Part shown: piece by piece, positions 28,301-39,759 of the stretch
How the letters are laid out: each line of letters begins with the position of its first letter
Numbering within the stretch: position 1 is the first letter of the stretch
Notes under the pieces: generated by a model
Seen by the model: the letters and a program-made list of their open reading frames with translations, nothing else
Database searches by the model: none
What the model was told of the DNA's origin: nothing
Assembly (NCBI GenBank): GCA_000469685.2
Contig: LS997565.1
Span: 17,945,293-18,009,292 of the forward strand
Source: Haemonchus contortus
Lineage: Eukaryota > Nematoda > Chromadorea > Rhabditida > Trichostrongylidae
Reading direction: 5' to 3'
Length of the DNA: 64,000 bases
Program-made: the position numbers and the translations under genes

Positions 28301-30000
28301 CGGAAGATAAGAAGAGAGAAGGGAGACGACTAAAAGGTGCATTAAGCCACTCTAGTCATCTGAAAGAACTACTTGGCTGAGTAAGGAGTCGCTAATGCCC
28401 TTCACAGCTAGGAGGTACATAGTGATGGGATAAGTTCCCCTTTCAGGCAGGCGACACTGTCACGTTTTATCGCTACTATACGTCTAATTAATCAAAAATT
28501 GGCAATTTAAATGCATTCACCTTTTGCTGCTGTAGCAATTCTAAGAAAACATACATAGACAGACAACAAATGGCTTTTCCTCATATAGACCTCTACTCTA
28601 CAGCAAAAAATAAGGCATGATCATTTCCGGTTGAGAACTTACAACGGAACATCCTAGACTACATGCGGCGATCACCCATCCCAGAAAATCCACTGTTGCT
28701 GTTCGATCGACCTGTAATGCATAGAGCTCTCCTCTCAAAACTAGCTTCAAAGTGATCCTTTCCATGTAATGAAAGTAGCGAATGTACTTGCTGAAGCTCA
28801 CACTTTTATCCGACTAGTCAATTATTATATTTGTCCGTAAACAACAAGCAATGTGTTGAGCTATCCATACTTCCATGCAAAATTGGTAGAACTACTTTGT
28901 AAAATATTAGGTTGATGCATAATTATTGCGGATTTTTTCGCGGCTTTTTTTCTCTAGATAGAATTTGAATAATGAGTTCGGGTTTTTTCTAAAAATGATC
29001 TACTTGATTTCCTCTACAAGAATATACTCGAAAAACCATCCGTATATTCGCGAAATCAGGCTTTACTACTTCGAGAAAGTTGGAAGGTGGCACAGTCATT
29101 CCACGATCTCAGTAACTTTTCGGCGATATGTAGTTCATTAGGTGATCTAGTGAAAGCACACATGACTTCCTGGCGGTCAAAACACGATTACTTTGATATT
29201 TTCTATTTTCCCTGCATTTTACCTGCCTCTATATATTAGGTTTATGCATAATTATTGCGGATTTTTTTCCAGCAGATTTTACTTAAAAAATTTATGAAAT
29301 ACTAAACAAAGACATATTCAAATGATTATTCTGGAACTTATTCACCATCTACGTCAAGCACTGCTTCCCATTGATTAGTTAGTCGGATCCCAAAAGCGAA
29401 GAAGTTTTGATCTTTAAGGGAGATCCACGCCTCGACATCGGCCATCAAGTCATCCAAATCGTCGAAACTTCTATTCTCTAGCCATTTTGTCGATGGACAG
29501 TTGACGAGATGATCCATGAAAGTTCCTGCTGATGAATATGGCTGATTTAGGAGCAGATCCCATTTCTTGGTTGGCTCTGGCTGATTGTTCCATCGTCGAT
29601 TTGATCGCTGAAAAGTTACTGAGATCGCGGAATGACTGTGCCACCTTCCAATCTTTCTCGAAGTAGTTAAGCCTAATTTTGCGATTATGCGGATGGTTTT
29701 TTGAGTATACATTGTAGAGGAAATCAAGTAGATCATTTCTAGAAAGATCCGAACTCATATTTAAATTCTATCGGGAGAAAAAAAGCCGCAAAAAAATCCG
29801 CAATAATTATGCATCAACCTAATAACTAACTGCTTGAAAGAAACCAAGCAGAAATGATAGCAAGAGCACCTACGCTACTGAGATACGGCCACATTGACAT
29901 ATAATAGATTGAGGTTTGAACTCCAACTATGAACTGCATCCCAATCGAAATCCATATGGACCGCCACGGAGACTTCTTCTGGTCTAACTCAGATAGCGAC
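13302..30000 (-). CDS. MFS transporter, MFSD8/CLN7-like, gene B (13 exons found)
   Basis: Exons on the minus strand: 29874-30000, 28643-28711, 25512-25596, 25077-25166, 24886-25007, 22789-22957, 22599-22699, 21776-21930, 21531-21637, 16252-16430, 14225-14292, 13508-13534 and 13302-13473. Joined, they give about 489 codons ending [14 protein letters not shown] and a stop. Hallmarks are [10 protein letters not shown] (helix 1), [16 protein letters not shown] (loop 2-3), [39 protein letters not shown] and [11 protein letters not shown]. The family is a 12-helix transporter of about 490-520 residues; substrate unknown. Odd points: the donor after GPAIQ reads GGAC where GT is expected; the 27-nt exon 13508-13534 and the 22599/21930 junction were chosen to keep frame; the first exon was not found. 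Introns carry an RTE, two mariner-type insertions and a BovB-type relic. Confidence 0.85.
14795..14876 (-). repeat. possible tRNA-derived SINE head
   Basis: Minus-strand TGGGCGAAGTGGTGATTC resembles the head at 1690-1780, and the downstream plus-strand stretch ending GGGAAAGTTGT is shared with the sequence next to that copy. The B box is worn. Located in the gene B intron between exons 14225-14292 and 16252-16430. Confidence 0.4.
17640..21180 (-). mobile_element. RTE-clade non-LTR retrotransposon, apparently complete
   Basis: One minus-strand element lies in a gene B intron, in the same direction as the gene. It has a 5' region (20675-about 21180) also found at 8.8-9.27 kb, one long ORF (17759-20674) and an AT-rich 3' tail of roughly 100 bp. 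RTE elements carry a single ORF with an APE endonuclease and RT and lack LTRs. Exact ends and target duplication are not resolved. Confidence 0.85.
17759..20674 (-). CDS. RTE retrotransposon polyprotein: APE endonuclease + reverse transcriptase
   Basis: The 971-residue frame is uninterrupted. The apurinic-type endonuclease starts near residue 26 ([11 protein letters not shown]), with the catalytic Glu in GLTETR (about 58-63), GDFNAK (about 167-172) and SDHRLL (about 259-264). The RT runs from about 465 to 760. It includes [13 protein letters not shown] (about 533), the first catalytic Asp in [10 protein letters not shown] (D602), [10 protein letters not shown] (about 657) and FADDIVLI (D701, D702). 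The C-terminal part has RWAGHVMR and a GRPPTRW stretch, usual for RTE elements. The protein nicks target DNA and copies element RNA there. All catalytic motifs are present, so the copy may be recently active. The start could be residue 1 or the Met at 26. Confidence 0.97.
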   Translation of the reverse strand: MGRTARERLLKSQGQNRLPKRRRTKMAICTFNARTLASEACIEDLMMQARKIKYDVIGLTETRRHRPLHAVFETGEELFLGTCDSRGVGGVGVLVNTHLAMNIDSYESLTTRIGRLRLRRCGSIPALTIFVAYAPTSSYEEEELEAFYMDLERLYREDHTFFKVIVGDFNAKIGPRRTAEELHIGTHGVEWNEQGERLSEFIMTTHTIHGNSQFQKPSHLRWTWESPGGQFHNEIDHIIFNRRFCLTDVAVVPKFYTGSDHRLLRARFRFSVRGEKAMKFRKRSPKTSINWDHFASLASKWEDSVIDNIDEEYNRLVEHLHDSATKAESLQEAKRRLSSKTLELIRQRGIARATGNYQQTSELAKLCREAIKEDLKERRAAVMDEAAEAGKSIRKARRSFANYKTKMTSLRRPDGTVTASRRAMEKVIYDFYSDLFDSHVYLPTHHLRQDEYIAPSVLPSEIRHAITSMKNCTAPGPDRIKPEHLKSMPPVIIKTLARLFTRYLSECKVPTSWKTSKTVLLYKKGDPDDIGNYRPICLLSVIYKLFTRVILNRIGRTLDEGQPCEQAGFRRGFSTIDHIHTLTRLIEVSREYKMPLCLTFIDLKKAFDTVETEAVIEALGNQGVPTQYIRMLRELYDNFTTRISPFYKEVIVNVKRGVRQGDTISPKLFSAALENIMRHLEWEDLGVKVDGRFLHHLRFADDIVLITPNIEQAERMLAEFDSACGKIGLRLNLTKTMFMRNGLVPDAPFTLNGTNISECSSYVYLGREVNMMNDLAPELCRRKRAAWGAFKNIEGVVKKTKNIRLRAHLFDTAVLPALTYASETWTLRKQDEHAVSVIQRALERTMLGISLYTQVQKGIRSSELRHRTKIRDAVDYAKKSKIRWAGHVMRYSDDRWTRAVTDWIPRDIKRTPGRPPTRWSDFFTKALNERNVEPRVPEARTIHWTTLARDRDEWRRYWRPLEEVDDQRDDR
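23155..24401 (+). mobile_element. mariner-like element, 1.25 kb, decayed
   Basis: The left end GGGTATCCGGAAAGTTT and the right end (other strand) GGGTGTCCGAAGAGTTTT form imperfect terminal inverted repeats. Both are bordered by TA (23153-23154 and 24402-24403). The length of 1247 bp is that of a complete mariner. Inside, plus-strand frames near 23593-23784 contain [20 protein letters not shown], which resembles the segment after the transposase helix-turn-helix region in mariner-type transposases. Frames are broken elsewhere. It sits in the gene B intron between exons 22789-22957 and 24886-25007. Confidence 0.65.
25860..28390 (+). mobile_element. RTE/BovB-type non-LTR relic, second lineage
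   Basis: Plus-strand 26054-26281 encodes an APE-endonuclease piece with [34 protein letters not shown] and VVKRLN. This matches the RTE/BovB-like elements often annotated as craniofacial development protein 2-like. Near 28130-28215 a worn C-terminal piece reads [20 protein letters not shown], matching the end of such proteins. The middle is unreadable, with stops throughout. It lies antisense in the gene B intron between exons 28643-28711 and 25512-25596. The limits are approximate and could enclose more than one insertion. Confidence 0.6.
28907..29127 (+). mobile_element. mariner (cecropia/HsMar1-type) 5' end fragment
   Basis: It begins after TA with TTAGGTTGATGCATAATTAT, a terminus like that of HsMar1-type mariners. 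It runs as an inverted near-copy of 29604-29822 as far as CTTTTCGGCGAT. The transposase start is recognisable but broken. The other end is absent. Confidence 0.8.
29236..29822 (-). mobile_element. mariner (cecropia/HsMar1-type) deletion derivative, 587 bp
   Basis: Both ends are present, TTAGGTTTATGCATAATTAT on the left and TTAGGTTGATGCATAATTAT on the right strand, each bordered by TA. The minus strand encodes the transposase start ([17 protein letters not shown]) and the C-terminal end ([15 protein letters not shown] and [15 protein letters not shown] in different frames). Most of the catalytic core, including the DD34D residues, is gone. It is therefore non-autonomous. It is in the gene B intron between exons 28643-28711 and 29874-30000. 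Confidence 0.9.
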
Positions 30001-32268
30001 CTGAACGCATCTATTGCATTTATACAGCACACAATAATTTTACTCTGGTGAACAATTATGAAAGAAAAAACCCTCAAGTGCTGGCCCAAAGCAATTGAAG
30101 TTGATTTGAGAGATATTGCTAATTGCATAAACAATGTTTTAAATCCGTTCGAACATGATTTGCGTCAAAATCACCGCGAATCGTCTCCATTTTTCCTCAA
30201 CATCGTTTTCTAGATTGCCTACATTCTACACTTCTGATTCTTTCTGGATTATCAGAATGGTATCTTACCGTAGTGCCCCAAACTGCTAGGACTGCAACGA
30301 TGTGACTCCTTTTCTTGGTTGGTTATTTGTAAACCGCAAACCAAGAGCTATTGGTACTCTTCTAGAGGCACAAGTGGGTTCAGGAGATGGACTGCCTTTT
30401 GAACCTTCTACTTCTCACAGACGTGTATGCGCGCCCAGAGTTTGCGGGCACGGTTTATATTCTACATGCCACCGAATCGGTCATAAAGATGAGCCGACAT
30501 GAACCTCTGGGAATGTCAGCTTAACATCAGAACAACTTCCAAAAAAACTGTCAGACTTCCTCACCAAAGCTCCACGGGAAATGAGTAGCGCATCTGGTGC
30601 CTCTTCAGCGGGAAGGGTCCACTAGACTACCTCAGACCGGCGGCAAATGAAGAAGTTGCTGGCGCTTGAGCAAAGCTATGGTCAACTGGAGGACAGATGA
30701 TACAGATGATCGTGATGAAGTGCTTTCCATATAAGACTGAGGGGTATGTTGAATCGTCTACCCTTTTCATGACTCACCTTTCGTGCGGCATCTCATTCTA
30801 CTTGCAGGTCAGAAATGCGAGAGAAAAAGGAACGAGGCGTATAGATCGCAAAATTGGAATAGAGATGAAGGGAAACTGTCCAGACTGTATCTTTCGAAAG
30901 AACTACTGAGAAATTAGTATTTGTAGCTGTTAAATGAATTTTGTGAAATTTTTGTTGCTCTCAAATTAGGATGACAAAAGCATCAGGCTCGGAGGCAAAA
31001 AAGCGGTCCCAAGAGAATCAAACGAACGGCAGCTATCAACGGTTGTGGCAGAAATATGCCAAAAGGGCCCCACATGGAGAAAGCAGAGTGCTAGGAGGAG
31101 GTTCCGAAGAGGGTCTTGACATTGGTAGCTATTATGAGTATGGGATTTCACTTTATGAGAACAACGGAGCAGCTTCTTCATAGCTCTTTCTAGACCTCAA
31201 AATAAATTTATAAAGTAATTACATGGTCTATATGACTCCATTTTAACAAAAAACGTTCATCGTGAATGAAGATGATTCGAGTAAGCTCACCGTTGCTATG
31301 ATTTTTAAAAGCAAACTAACCCTTTGTGCGCTTCCTGCGGGGACATATCCGCGATCTGAAATGAATAGCTATTCAGAAACTTTGATATATATCGGGATGA
31401 AGATTTAGTTTAGCCTTGGAAAGTATTTAACTCCCGTTTTTTCTTTCTATAGTTTTTAGGAATAATTCTGATGAATCATAACCGCTCTGCAGAAATCTTC
31501 ACTAGCTCGCTTTGGCTATAGCTCGGTAACATGTCTTGAAGCCATAGAAATTCGAGTAAATTGTATATTTTTGCGATAGGCCAGATGTACTCGTTCAAAA
31601 GCAAATTTCATTAAAATGTTGTCCACTACATTATTTATATAGGCAGTAACCTTGTAACCCTGTGGCTTGAAGGCAGTATCCATTCATTTTTGAGACGAAC
31701 AGTGCAGGATAGGGTGGCTACTACATGTTTAGATGTCACAACAGGCTTATCAGGGAATATGAAAGTTCTCGTTTGACAAGGACCGGCCTCTGCTCGTCAT
31801 TGTGCTCACCACATATCTTAAAGATAACCGACTTAGGGATTACATCACAGAAAGGAATTGAATAACACTAAAGGCCTCATTCTCAATGAATACCACTAAA
31901 AGCCTCATTCTCAAATTTACTGTTTTCCTACAAACTAACTCCATTACTTTATCCAAATTTGAAAAGTTTTATTTAACGCAATGATAAATTGCTCGTTGTT
32001 GCTAGTAGTGATATGGTCTTCGCCTTCGTTGTCCTTTGAAAACACGAATACGTTTGCAGAAACATGGTTCATACCTAGGGAGATTTCCTACGTATTTTTG
32101 GAGTTTTAGAAGCTGTGAATGATCTATTCCGGAATCGTAATCGAACTCTTGTAAATTCTTGTAATAGATTGGTTAGATTTTTTGTGTGTTTAATGAGTAA
32201 AGTTTTTTTTACCGCTTTGCAAAAAAATTTGTAGTGAAGCGCATGTATCAAACATATATAAAAGTATA
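30001..32268. other. upstream of gene B; no supported gene
   Basis: The missing first exon of gene B should lie here or beyond. The frame of the first exon found also reads through upstream to an ATG near 30134, but a good acceptor (gcgttcag) at 30001-30003 argues for splicing. Nothing else is recognised. Confidence 0.5.
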
Positions 32269-32825
32269 GGGCGGAGGCAATGTAGTGGCAGACAGCGCAT
32301 ACCACACACGCATGGTTACGGGTTCCACGCCCGGCTCGATATCCGCCCATCCTGACCGAGTCTCTCATCCCTCCGAGGTCGCCCACTTGGTGTGAGATTC
32401 GTTTGGTAGGATAAAAACACTGACTTGTACAACGGCGATCCACCGCAAGTCATTGGCTGCTTTCATAGTCCGCCGGCCGGCCCGACCGGCGTGCCATGAG
32501 GCAGTGCTAGGGGGGAGGAGGGCGGCAGACGGTCAGTCGAGGGGGTGAAAACAAAAAAAAACAAGATCAAAAACCAAACAATCAGGGGCTTGCGCAAATC
32601 TTGTCTCTTGTTTACAGCCCTTCGAGGGCTGACCTACCGTCTGCCGCCCTCCTCCCCCCTAGCACTGCCTCGTGGCACGCCGGTCGGCCGGCCGGCCGGC
32701 GGACTATAAAGCAGCCATTGTAAAGGCCACGCATACAATATGCCGCTGCGATTCTTAATGGAAGTCGAATGCGTGGGCGCACCTCTCGGACAAAGTGTTC
32801 AACGCCCAAATACTTTATCCTTTCA
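32269..32825 (+). repeat. tRNA-derived SINE interrupted by a MITE
   Basis: The plus strand has the SINE head GGGCGGAGGCAATGTAGTGG, a B-box-like GGGTTCCACGCCC and the body to CCGCAAGTCATTG at 32455. After the insertion it resumes at 32716 (CATTGTAAAGGCCACGCAT) and runs to TTTATCCTTTC. The body matches the copies at 11.8 and 40.5 kb, which are uninterrupted at this point. Confidence 0.85.
32456..32715. mobile_element. foldback MITE, 260 bp, GC-rich long inverted repeats
   Basis: The ends are GCTGCTTTCATAGTCCGCCG and, on the other strand, GCTGCTTTATAGTCCGCCGG. The inverted repeat continues for roughly 85-100 bp on each side through CGTGCCATGAGGCAGTGCTA and GGGAGGAGGGCGGCAGACGG. Flanks are CATTG on both sides (32451-32455 and 32716-32720), consistent with a 5-bp or shorter target duplication. 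No coding sequence. The family is not recognised. Confidence 0.85.
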
Positions 32826-35800
32826 TTACAGTTAGATCATAAAGGGAAAAAGACAGGAGATGCTTTGGTTGAAAATTGGTTATATAGTTTTCTAGGACTG
32901 AGAATAACCAGAGGCCAGAAAAGGGAAACATACGTAGATCTCAATGGTTTTCTTTTTGCGGCTCTTTTTATTCCAGGCAGCATTTGCAATTGCTGAACGA
33001 TAGCAGTACCATATAAAAATCACCTACTGATAGGAAAAATCGTGTTGTGATGGCCGATGAAAGGCCCACATGAAGTAACAGAGCAAAGAAAAAATCTTTC
33101 TGTGACGGACATAATGCAGGGAGTATACTGTTAAAGGAGGAGCTATTACATCAAAAAGTCTCTTCAGAGGTGGTGGTAAAGTAAGAAAAATTCATTCCGC
33201 ACGAAAAATCAGAAAACTGTAGACGAGGTCTAAAGAGTACGTTACATATAAAGAATTCAAAATCGGCTTCGAATTCGTAACCAATGTTTGATAGGAATTT
33301 GCCCTTCATGAGTGACAGTTTCTACTCAAGCAAAATCGCATCTTGATATGGCCTGCAATGTGACCTTCACTCAAAAGCGAGCAAGGGTTAACATCCAGCA
33401 TCCCATGTCTATTGTCTGCAGTTTAGTTTGTCATTCCAGTGTCTTCAATTGTTGACCATCCTGGAGTTCGGCAGTGAAGCCTATCCTGCCAGTTGCTTGC
33501 AATATGTTGAACATATCGTGCAGCAAAGTGCAAGCATATTGCTCCCTCTCTTTAGGTTATGGATTCTAAGGCAGCTACATCGAATTAGTTCAGGTGACTG
33601 TGAGCGGCTAAGCGATATAGTACGCACCATGAAGCTCAATTTGAGACAAAGGTCTAGAATTTGTCAGTAGTGAAATAATTCTGTAATATTGCACTTGCCA
33701 TTCGACTTATAGTTCATTCAATAGTTTGGCTCTATTCTTTACTTCCCTAGATAACTGATATTGCACCAGTACGACTGTTAGAATCCTTAATTTTTTAGAT
33801 AGTAGATACGAGACCATCAAACGGTTTTGAGCAGTTTTTATTGGCCATTGTCTCAGGTTTTTTATTAGAGGAAGAAACGGACTAATAGGTAAAAAATAGG
33901 AGGACATACGTATTCGTCTGACAATAAAGTTCCTTTTTGTGGAGCCCATTTCAAACGCTCTCAATGCGGTGAAGTATTTCATAGGCTCTTAACAAAAATA
34001 ATAAAAGAAATCGACGAAAGCTCGTCGAGGAGAGGTTCACACCGAGAGCCAGGCACTTAAAGGAAGCTCTCCTGCGGCTGACTATTAGACTACCGACCGA
34101 GAAGATAATTTTCTTCTTCTAAGATGGCTCCTTGAATATGAAGACTTATCCCGAGTGAAAACCAAGAAAGCAAGAGAAAATAAAGCAATACAAATAATTG
34201 TGTTCGATAAATCGAAATGTGGAGTTATGATAGAAGTAGAGAGGTCTGCTCACTGTACTGAACCGCCAAAAAAGCATTCAGTCAACGAGCAAGGCTATCA
34301 TCAGTGCGTTCAACATCTTAGTTCGCCTCTAGGCTCTGGAGGTATCCTGGCAAATGGTGGGTCTATGTAGCCTTCATGAGATGATAGAGCTTCTACTTTT
34401 TCCCTACAATGAGCTAGACAATAAGCTAGACAAAGATATGGAAATCAGAGTTCCTGTTCCCCTTGAGCCATGCAGCGCCTGATCCGAGACCTTACCTGTG
34501 TTATAGTGCGCTCCTCACATTCAACCACCTCCATCCTTATTCGATAGCAGGATCCACTTAAGCAAAAGCCCTTTTGACTAACGAAAGCTGTATCACAGAT
34601 TGCGTTATTTGGAATTTTGAAAGGATTGCTCAGTCCTACGCTTTCCTCACATCATGGATATAAGTTAATGAGTTATAATCTGTCGTATTTCAAGAGACTC
34701 CACGAGATTTCTCAGCTCTTGTCTTTGAAAAAAGAAAGACAAAATATTCACAAATCAATCAGAATGCGCTATGACCAATGTGTAAGCTTAGGAGGCATTC
34801 GGAAAAGCGTTTGCAATAAGTAACCTTGTCTTACCTTTGTCTGGTATTGAAATTCGTCATCGTGCTCTTTCATATCGTGCACAGACTCAGTTCCCCACCT
34901 TCACAGCACTAAAAATCTTTTCTTTAGTACCTCCTCATACCACTGTAGAGCTCGAAGAAAAATGCACAAAAGATAAAATATTCACTTTCAATTAACAGGA
35001 CGACCGTGCGATAGGCGAAGTTAAAATGGAAAATTTTCGAAGGCGAAGTCGTTATGAGTGAGCCAACTATTAACGAGAAAATCAAGGGTCAAGGTTCATT
35101 TGTGCACTGCTATTTCTAATAAGTTTTAGGCCTCATTATTATACAACCCCATGAAGCCCCCAAGTATAATAGCATTTTTGGCTTCTAAGGAATTGTCGCA
35201 CATGATTTTCTAGGCAATTGCTCTAGACAGAGGTGACTGGTATTGCAACCCGGCGAATTTCGTCTGAAGTCAAGTAGTGACGAGAACTTGGAGGGTTTGA
35301 GGTGTAGGTGTGGAGTGACTGCACTCCCTTCCAAATATTATCTACACCATTGAATGATGTCACCTTAGTTGATACACTCTTTCGTTTTTAAACACTCTTT
35401 AGCAATGATATGTGTTATTGTAGACTTCGCCCATTTCCAATTCCAATGAAGGCTTAATCGAGAGAGGAGACGGATGATCTCCAAGTATGCCCCAGTCTAA
35501 TCGGGACTCTCTCACATGAACATACATAGGTGAGATAGCGCAAACAGGGAGAAGAATCAACTATTACTGGGAGTTCTGACACATAACCCTGGAGAGAGCT
35601 CAAGAAAATCAAGTCACTGTTTCCAAGGATCGATTAGTGGAATGAGTGGATTTGTTTGGGAAACATCAAAAAGGACCAAAGTCTGGCCGGTTTAAGAACA
35701 AGTAGAAATTCTGATGTCAGTTCAGAAATTACCACGTGTATACTTAAAGCCTATAAATTCCATAGAGTGAGCATTTTTCCAAAAGGAATTTATCAGCGTC

Positions 35801-38800
35801 GCCCAACGTCTTTTCCCCTCTGTAAGCTCTTGCGGGTAGGCCCAAGGATTGCCACAATCGAATTTGTGGTCAGATTCCTCTTTCACCTCGAGTTAAGCAG
35901 GAGTAGGAAATAAGTAAAAAATCTACCTACCCACATTGTGAACTCAAGTATACAACCGAACTGTATTATTACCCGTACTGGGCTACATGATTATGAGTCT
36001 CCAAATATGGAAGATAACATTGACGGCAATTAGGTTTTTACATGCTCGGTCATCAGATAATTGTATTATATATAATACATTTGCAAGAGTAATGCCTCAG
36101 TGAGTAAGCCAGTAATCTCAAATCCGAGTTCTGGCAGCAACAGGTGTTTGGCATGCCAGGCCATCGCAGCGACATCGGAAAAAATGAACTGTTGAGGTGG
36201 CATAGAGGTTTCTGCGAGTCAGAGACTCGAATCCATGACTGTAAAATGGCCCATGCTCCTGTTAACAAACCTGCGCCCAAGGTGAGCGAACTCATTCATT
36301 CAGCTACACAGTATCCATGGGAATCTATGATAAGACAGACCACCACTTTCTTTCCCCCTCGACAAAAAAATTTATTAAGAATTGAAGAGCCTGACACTAC
36401 GATTCTGAGTATACAAAATTAAAAAGCTTTTCCGAGCAGAAACTATGCCGGTCAGATTATCAAATGTCAACTGGGAAGGTGTCCCAGGAAAACGACCGCA
36501 TTTTGGACTGTAAGTTTCGCCGATTTAAAAAGGAGGTTTTCAGCGAAAATGGATGGAACCGCGTCTGACCGGGCTATAGTCAGGCCAGGCCAGCGGCTGG
36601 TAAACTCCCACTCCAAGGAGGACTGAACCGCTCATCTGTCTTTTTTTTGCGCTCAAGTCTGGCCAAAACATATAGTAAGCGATCATTGGGAATGTTATCA
36701 CTGATTTAATCGAAACAAAATCGAAATGAATAGAACCAATTAAGCTTGCAAACTGCAATTATGTATCACGAGAGCTCAGTGCGTTCCCTACAATGCATAG
36801 ATCCTTGGATGGGATGTGAGAACGTGATCGATGATCTGGATGAAGAATAACAATAAAATAGATCTTAACCGAACCCACTTGCTCCCACTGATGTTGTCGC
36901 AAAAATGTGACTTTTTTCCATACTCCCAGACGAGTAGATTGTATGTTTGCACTGTTTCTTTCATAGCTCTTATTCTCCCGAATGTTTGAGAAAGTTTACT
37001 ACTCAGAACATAATTACATCGGAGAAATTTGTATTTACGAAATAGCTAATAGCCTCAATAATCACGTGAGCTGGCTGTATACCAGCTTCACAATAACACC
37101 TATGAACTTCAACCATACTCATGCAACTGCTCCACCTATTTCTATTCAACACACACATCGTTCTGCCTTTCTCGGCTTCCATAGTTTGTAATAGTTTCGA
37201 CCAAGATGCCTTACCACCTCAGGCACTACCGGCCACTAATTCTTTCTTAATTTTCTATATGTTCCTCCAATGCATTCAAACTATTCAGATCTGATCCGAC
37301 GGGAGCGGCTATCCGGCTCGTGGCCACTAGTAGAAGCGGCATCTGCTATCCCAGGCTTTATCCTATGGTGGAGTTGTCCACTACCAAACAACTTTGTACA
37401 GAATAGATGAAACTTTAAAAGGAATAGATGAAAGGAATAGATGAAACTTTTAAAGAAAGATGAAAAGAAGCAAAAAAAGAGAAAAAGGAGAGCAGTACTT
37501 CACGTGCCAAAAAATAATGTCGAGTTCTGTTATAGAAGAAGTAGAGCTTTAATGGGAGCAGGGCGTTTTTTGAATTTGCCTGGACTGGTGCAGTCGGAGA
37601 GCTTTGTCTCAGCGCATGGTTGAAATCGAATTAATTGAACCAAACTCTTTTCCATTAAACCAATTGCCTGTCTTACTTCCTGATCGCGAAATCAGGACAC
37701 AACTTTTTCAAGACTTTCAAGACAACAGGTAGGACAACAAAGGTTCGAACATTTTCGCATGCATTTCGTTCATTACTATAGTCATATTCCTCAGAGATTA
37801 TGAGGAAGCTATTGATATTCGGGAGCAGAGCAGATCCAACTCTAAGTGGAGAGCGAATTTGCAAGATTTGTTTTCGAAGTCAGTGAAAGATCGACATCAA
37901 ATATGGAAAGAGAACGCATATATAACGTATACCTAACACTGTGACGAGCTTCATAATATTCGGAGGAACAGCGTAGTTATTTCTGAAACAATAGTGCATC
38001 CTTATCACATTATCGCCACTTTTTGTAAAATTCATACAATCATAAAAAAAGTTCAGCTGGAGAGAGACGTGAGCTGCACTGAGTAAATAGAGAAGTCTTT
38101 GTTTTGTAGTCTTTTTTTTTGTAGACGGAATTTGTCGGAAACAAGCCGAGGAAGCCTTACTTTTGAGAGTGTTGGTATTCCTAGGAAGTGAAGGTTTGAA
38201 ACTGAGATGTTTTGATCGGAATCGTTTTTCTCGTTACGTTATCAACTACTTATTTTCATTTGCTGAGAAGCGTCCGGCAAAGCTCACAGAACAGTCCAGA
38301 TCGCAACAAATGAAAGGTCTTCGTTAATGACAGGCACGATAATCGTTTGGAGTTAGTTCCAGATCATGCTAAACAAATATAAGTAAAATATATTTTTAGA
38401 TCGAGATCATGTCCGAGCTTATCATGTCGACCCCCACAATTCATGGTGCTTCACAGTTCCAGAAGCCCTTCCATTCGATATGGACTTGGGAGTCACCTGG
38501 GTAGAGAACTCCAAAAAAAGGATCACATCAGCTTCATCAAAAATTTTGTCTGACTAATGTTGGTGTAGACCGGGGTTCTACCAGGGACCAGACGGTCCTC
38601 CTTCAGACTGCATTCTGTTTTTCTTTGAAGGAGTTATGCGAAACTTAGGAAACAGGTCCCCAAGATTGCCATCAACAGGATAACCTCGCTCCCATTACGA
38701 CTTCATGTGAACGTTTCGTTGTTGACAACAGTGATCAAACAGAAAACTACCTCAGATATTTTCACGATAGGGATAGGAAGGCATAGACTCTAAAAGCTGC

Positions 38801-38879
38801 TAGAAGAAGCCTCTCTTCGAAGACTCTCGAGTTAGTAGGCAATTGTGATTTCGGGCGAGCTTCAGGCAAACATCAACTA
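32826..38879. other. about 6 kb without a supported gene
   Basis: Only short open frames. A weak resemblance to the 85-nt MFS exon lies near 36640-36735 on the minus strand (reported as a finding). Short imperfect GAATAGATGAAA repeats lie near 37405-37450. Confidence 0.45.
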
Positions 38880-39759
38880 CGTAGGCTGCCTTTTATATTT
38901 CGGGATTTAAGAACAGGAACAAATACTATTTATTGAAAATCGCTTTACTGCCTTTCGAAATTCCCCAAATTAAGATCTACACACTTTTGCATGGGCTCAA
39001 ACCAATTTTCGAAGCACTTTAGCCACTCTGATGTAGGTAACTCTAAAACATGCATTCTGAACGCATAAACGGCTTCTTAAGGTGTCGAAAAACGATGACT
39101 TCTCATTTTATTTTTTACGTACGGGATGAGAAGAAGTCACCCGGGGGCTCCATGGCTGATGACCTGTCAAATAGTTGTTTTGAATGCTCGAAAATGCAGT
39201 TGTTTGAGCCGATGTGTGGGAGCTCGCATTGTCGTGGCGTGGGATCCAACGCCAACAAATTGTTTTACGGTCAAATGTTCATGCAAAAATGAATGTAAGC
39301 TAGTTTCACTAATGCTTAAGGTTGCCTCAATCTCACGATAGGTTACTTGACGGTCTCGCAGTATTAGTTTGTGCACAGCATGAACTGTTTCCGGAACGAC
39401 AACAGATTTTGGACGACCTCCACGAAATTCGTCTTCGAGTGTACTACGACCTCGGGTGAACTCACTGTACCATCGATAAACACTGATCCTGGATGGAGCT
39501 TCATCCCCAAAAATTGAACCAAGTTCATCCATGCATTGCTGTTGAGTTAGTCCTTTTCGAAAGTTGTCGCGCGAAAATGCCCACGGTTCAACTCCTTAAC
39601 TTGGCCGAAACAAAATTTTATAACTTAGTGTAAACAATGCAAATCGCGCTCAAATTTTGCAACGGAACCTCAAAATAGTCAAACTTCACGATAGTGGTGC
39701 CAGTTGTTAGATTGCTACACTAATGTTTCCAAATCCCGAAATATAAAAGGCAACCCTCG
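38880..39759 (-). mobile_element. mariner element, internally deleted, 880 bp
   Basis: The ends CGTAGGCTGCCTTTTATATT and, on the other strand, CGAGGGTTGCCTTTTATATT are bordered by TA at 38878-38879 and 39760-39761. The minus-strand frame 39167-39532 is the paired helix-turn-helix part of a mariner transposase (GDEAPSRISVYRWYSEFTRG, EDEFRGGRPKSVVVPETVHA and VTYREIEATLSISETSLHSF). Downstream, near 38950-39150, broken frames match the transposase C terminus. The catalytic centre is deleted, leaving 880 bp instead of about 1.3 kb. Non-autonomous. Confidence 0.9.
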
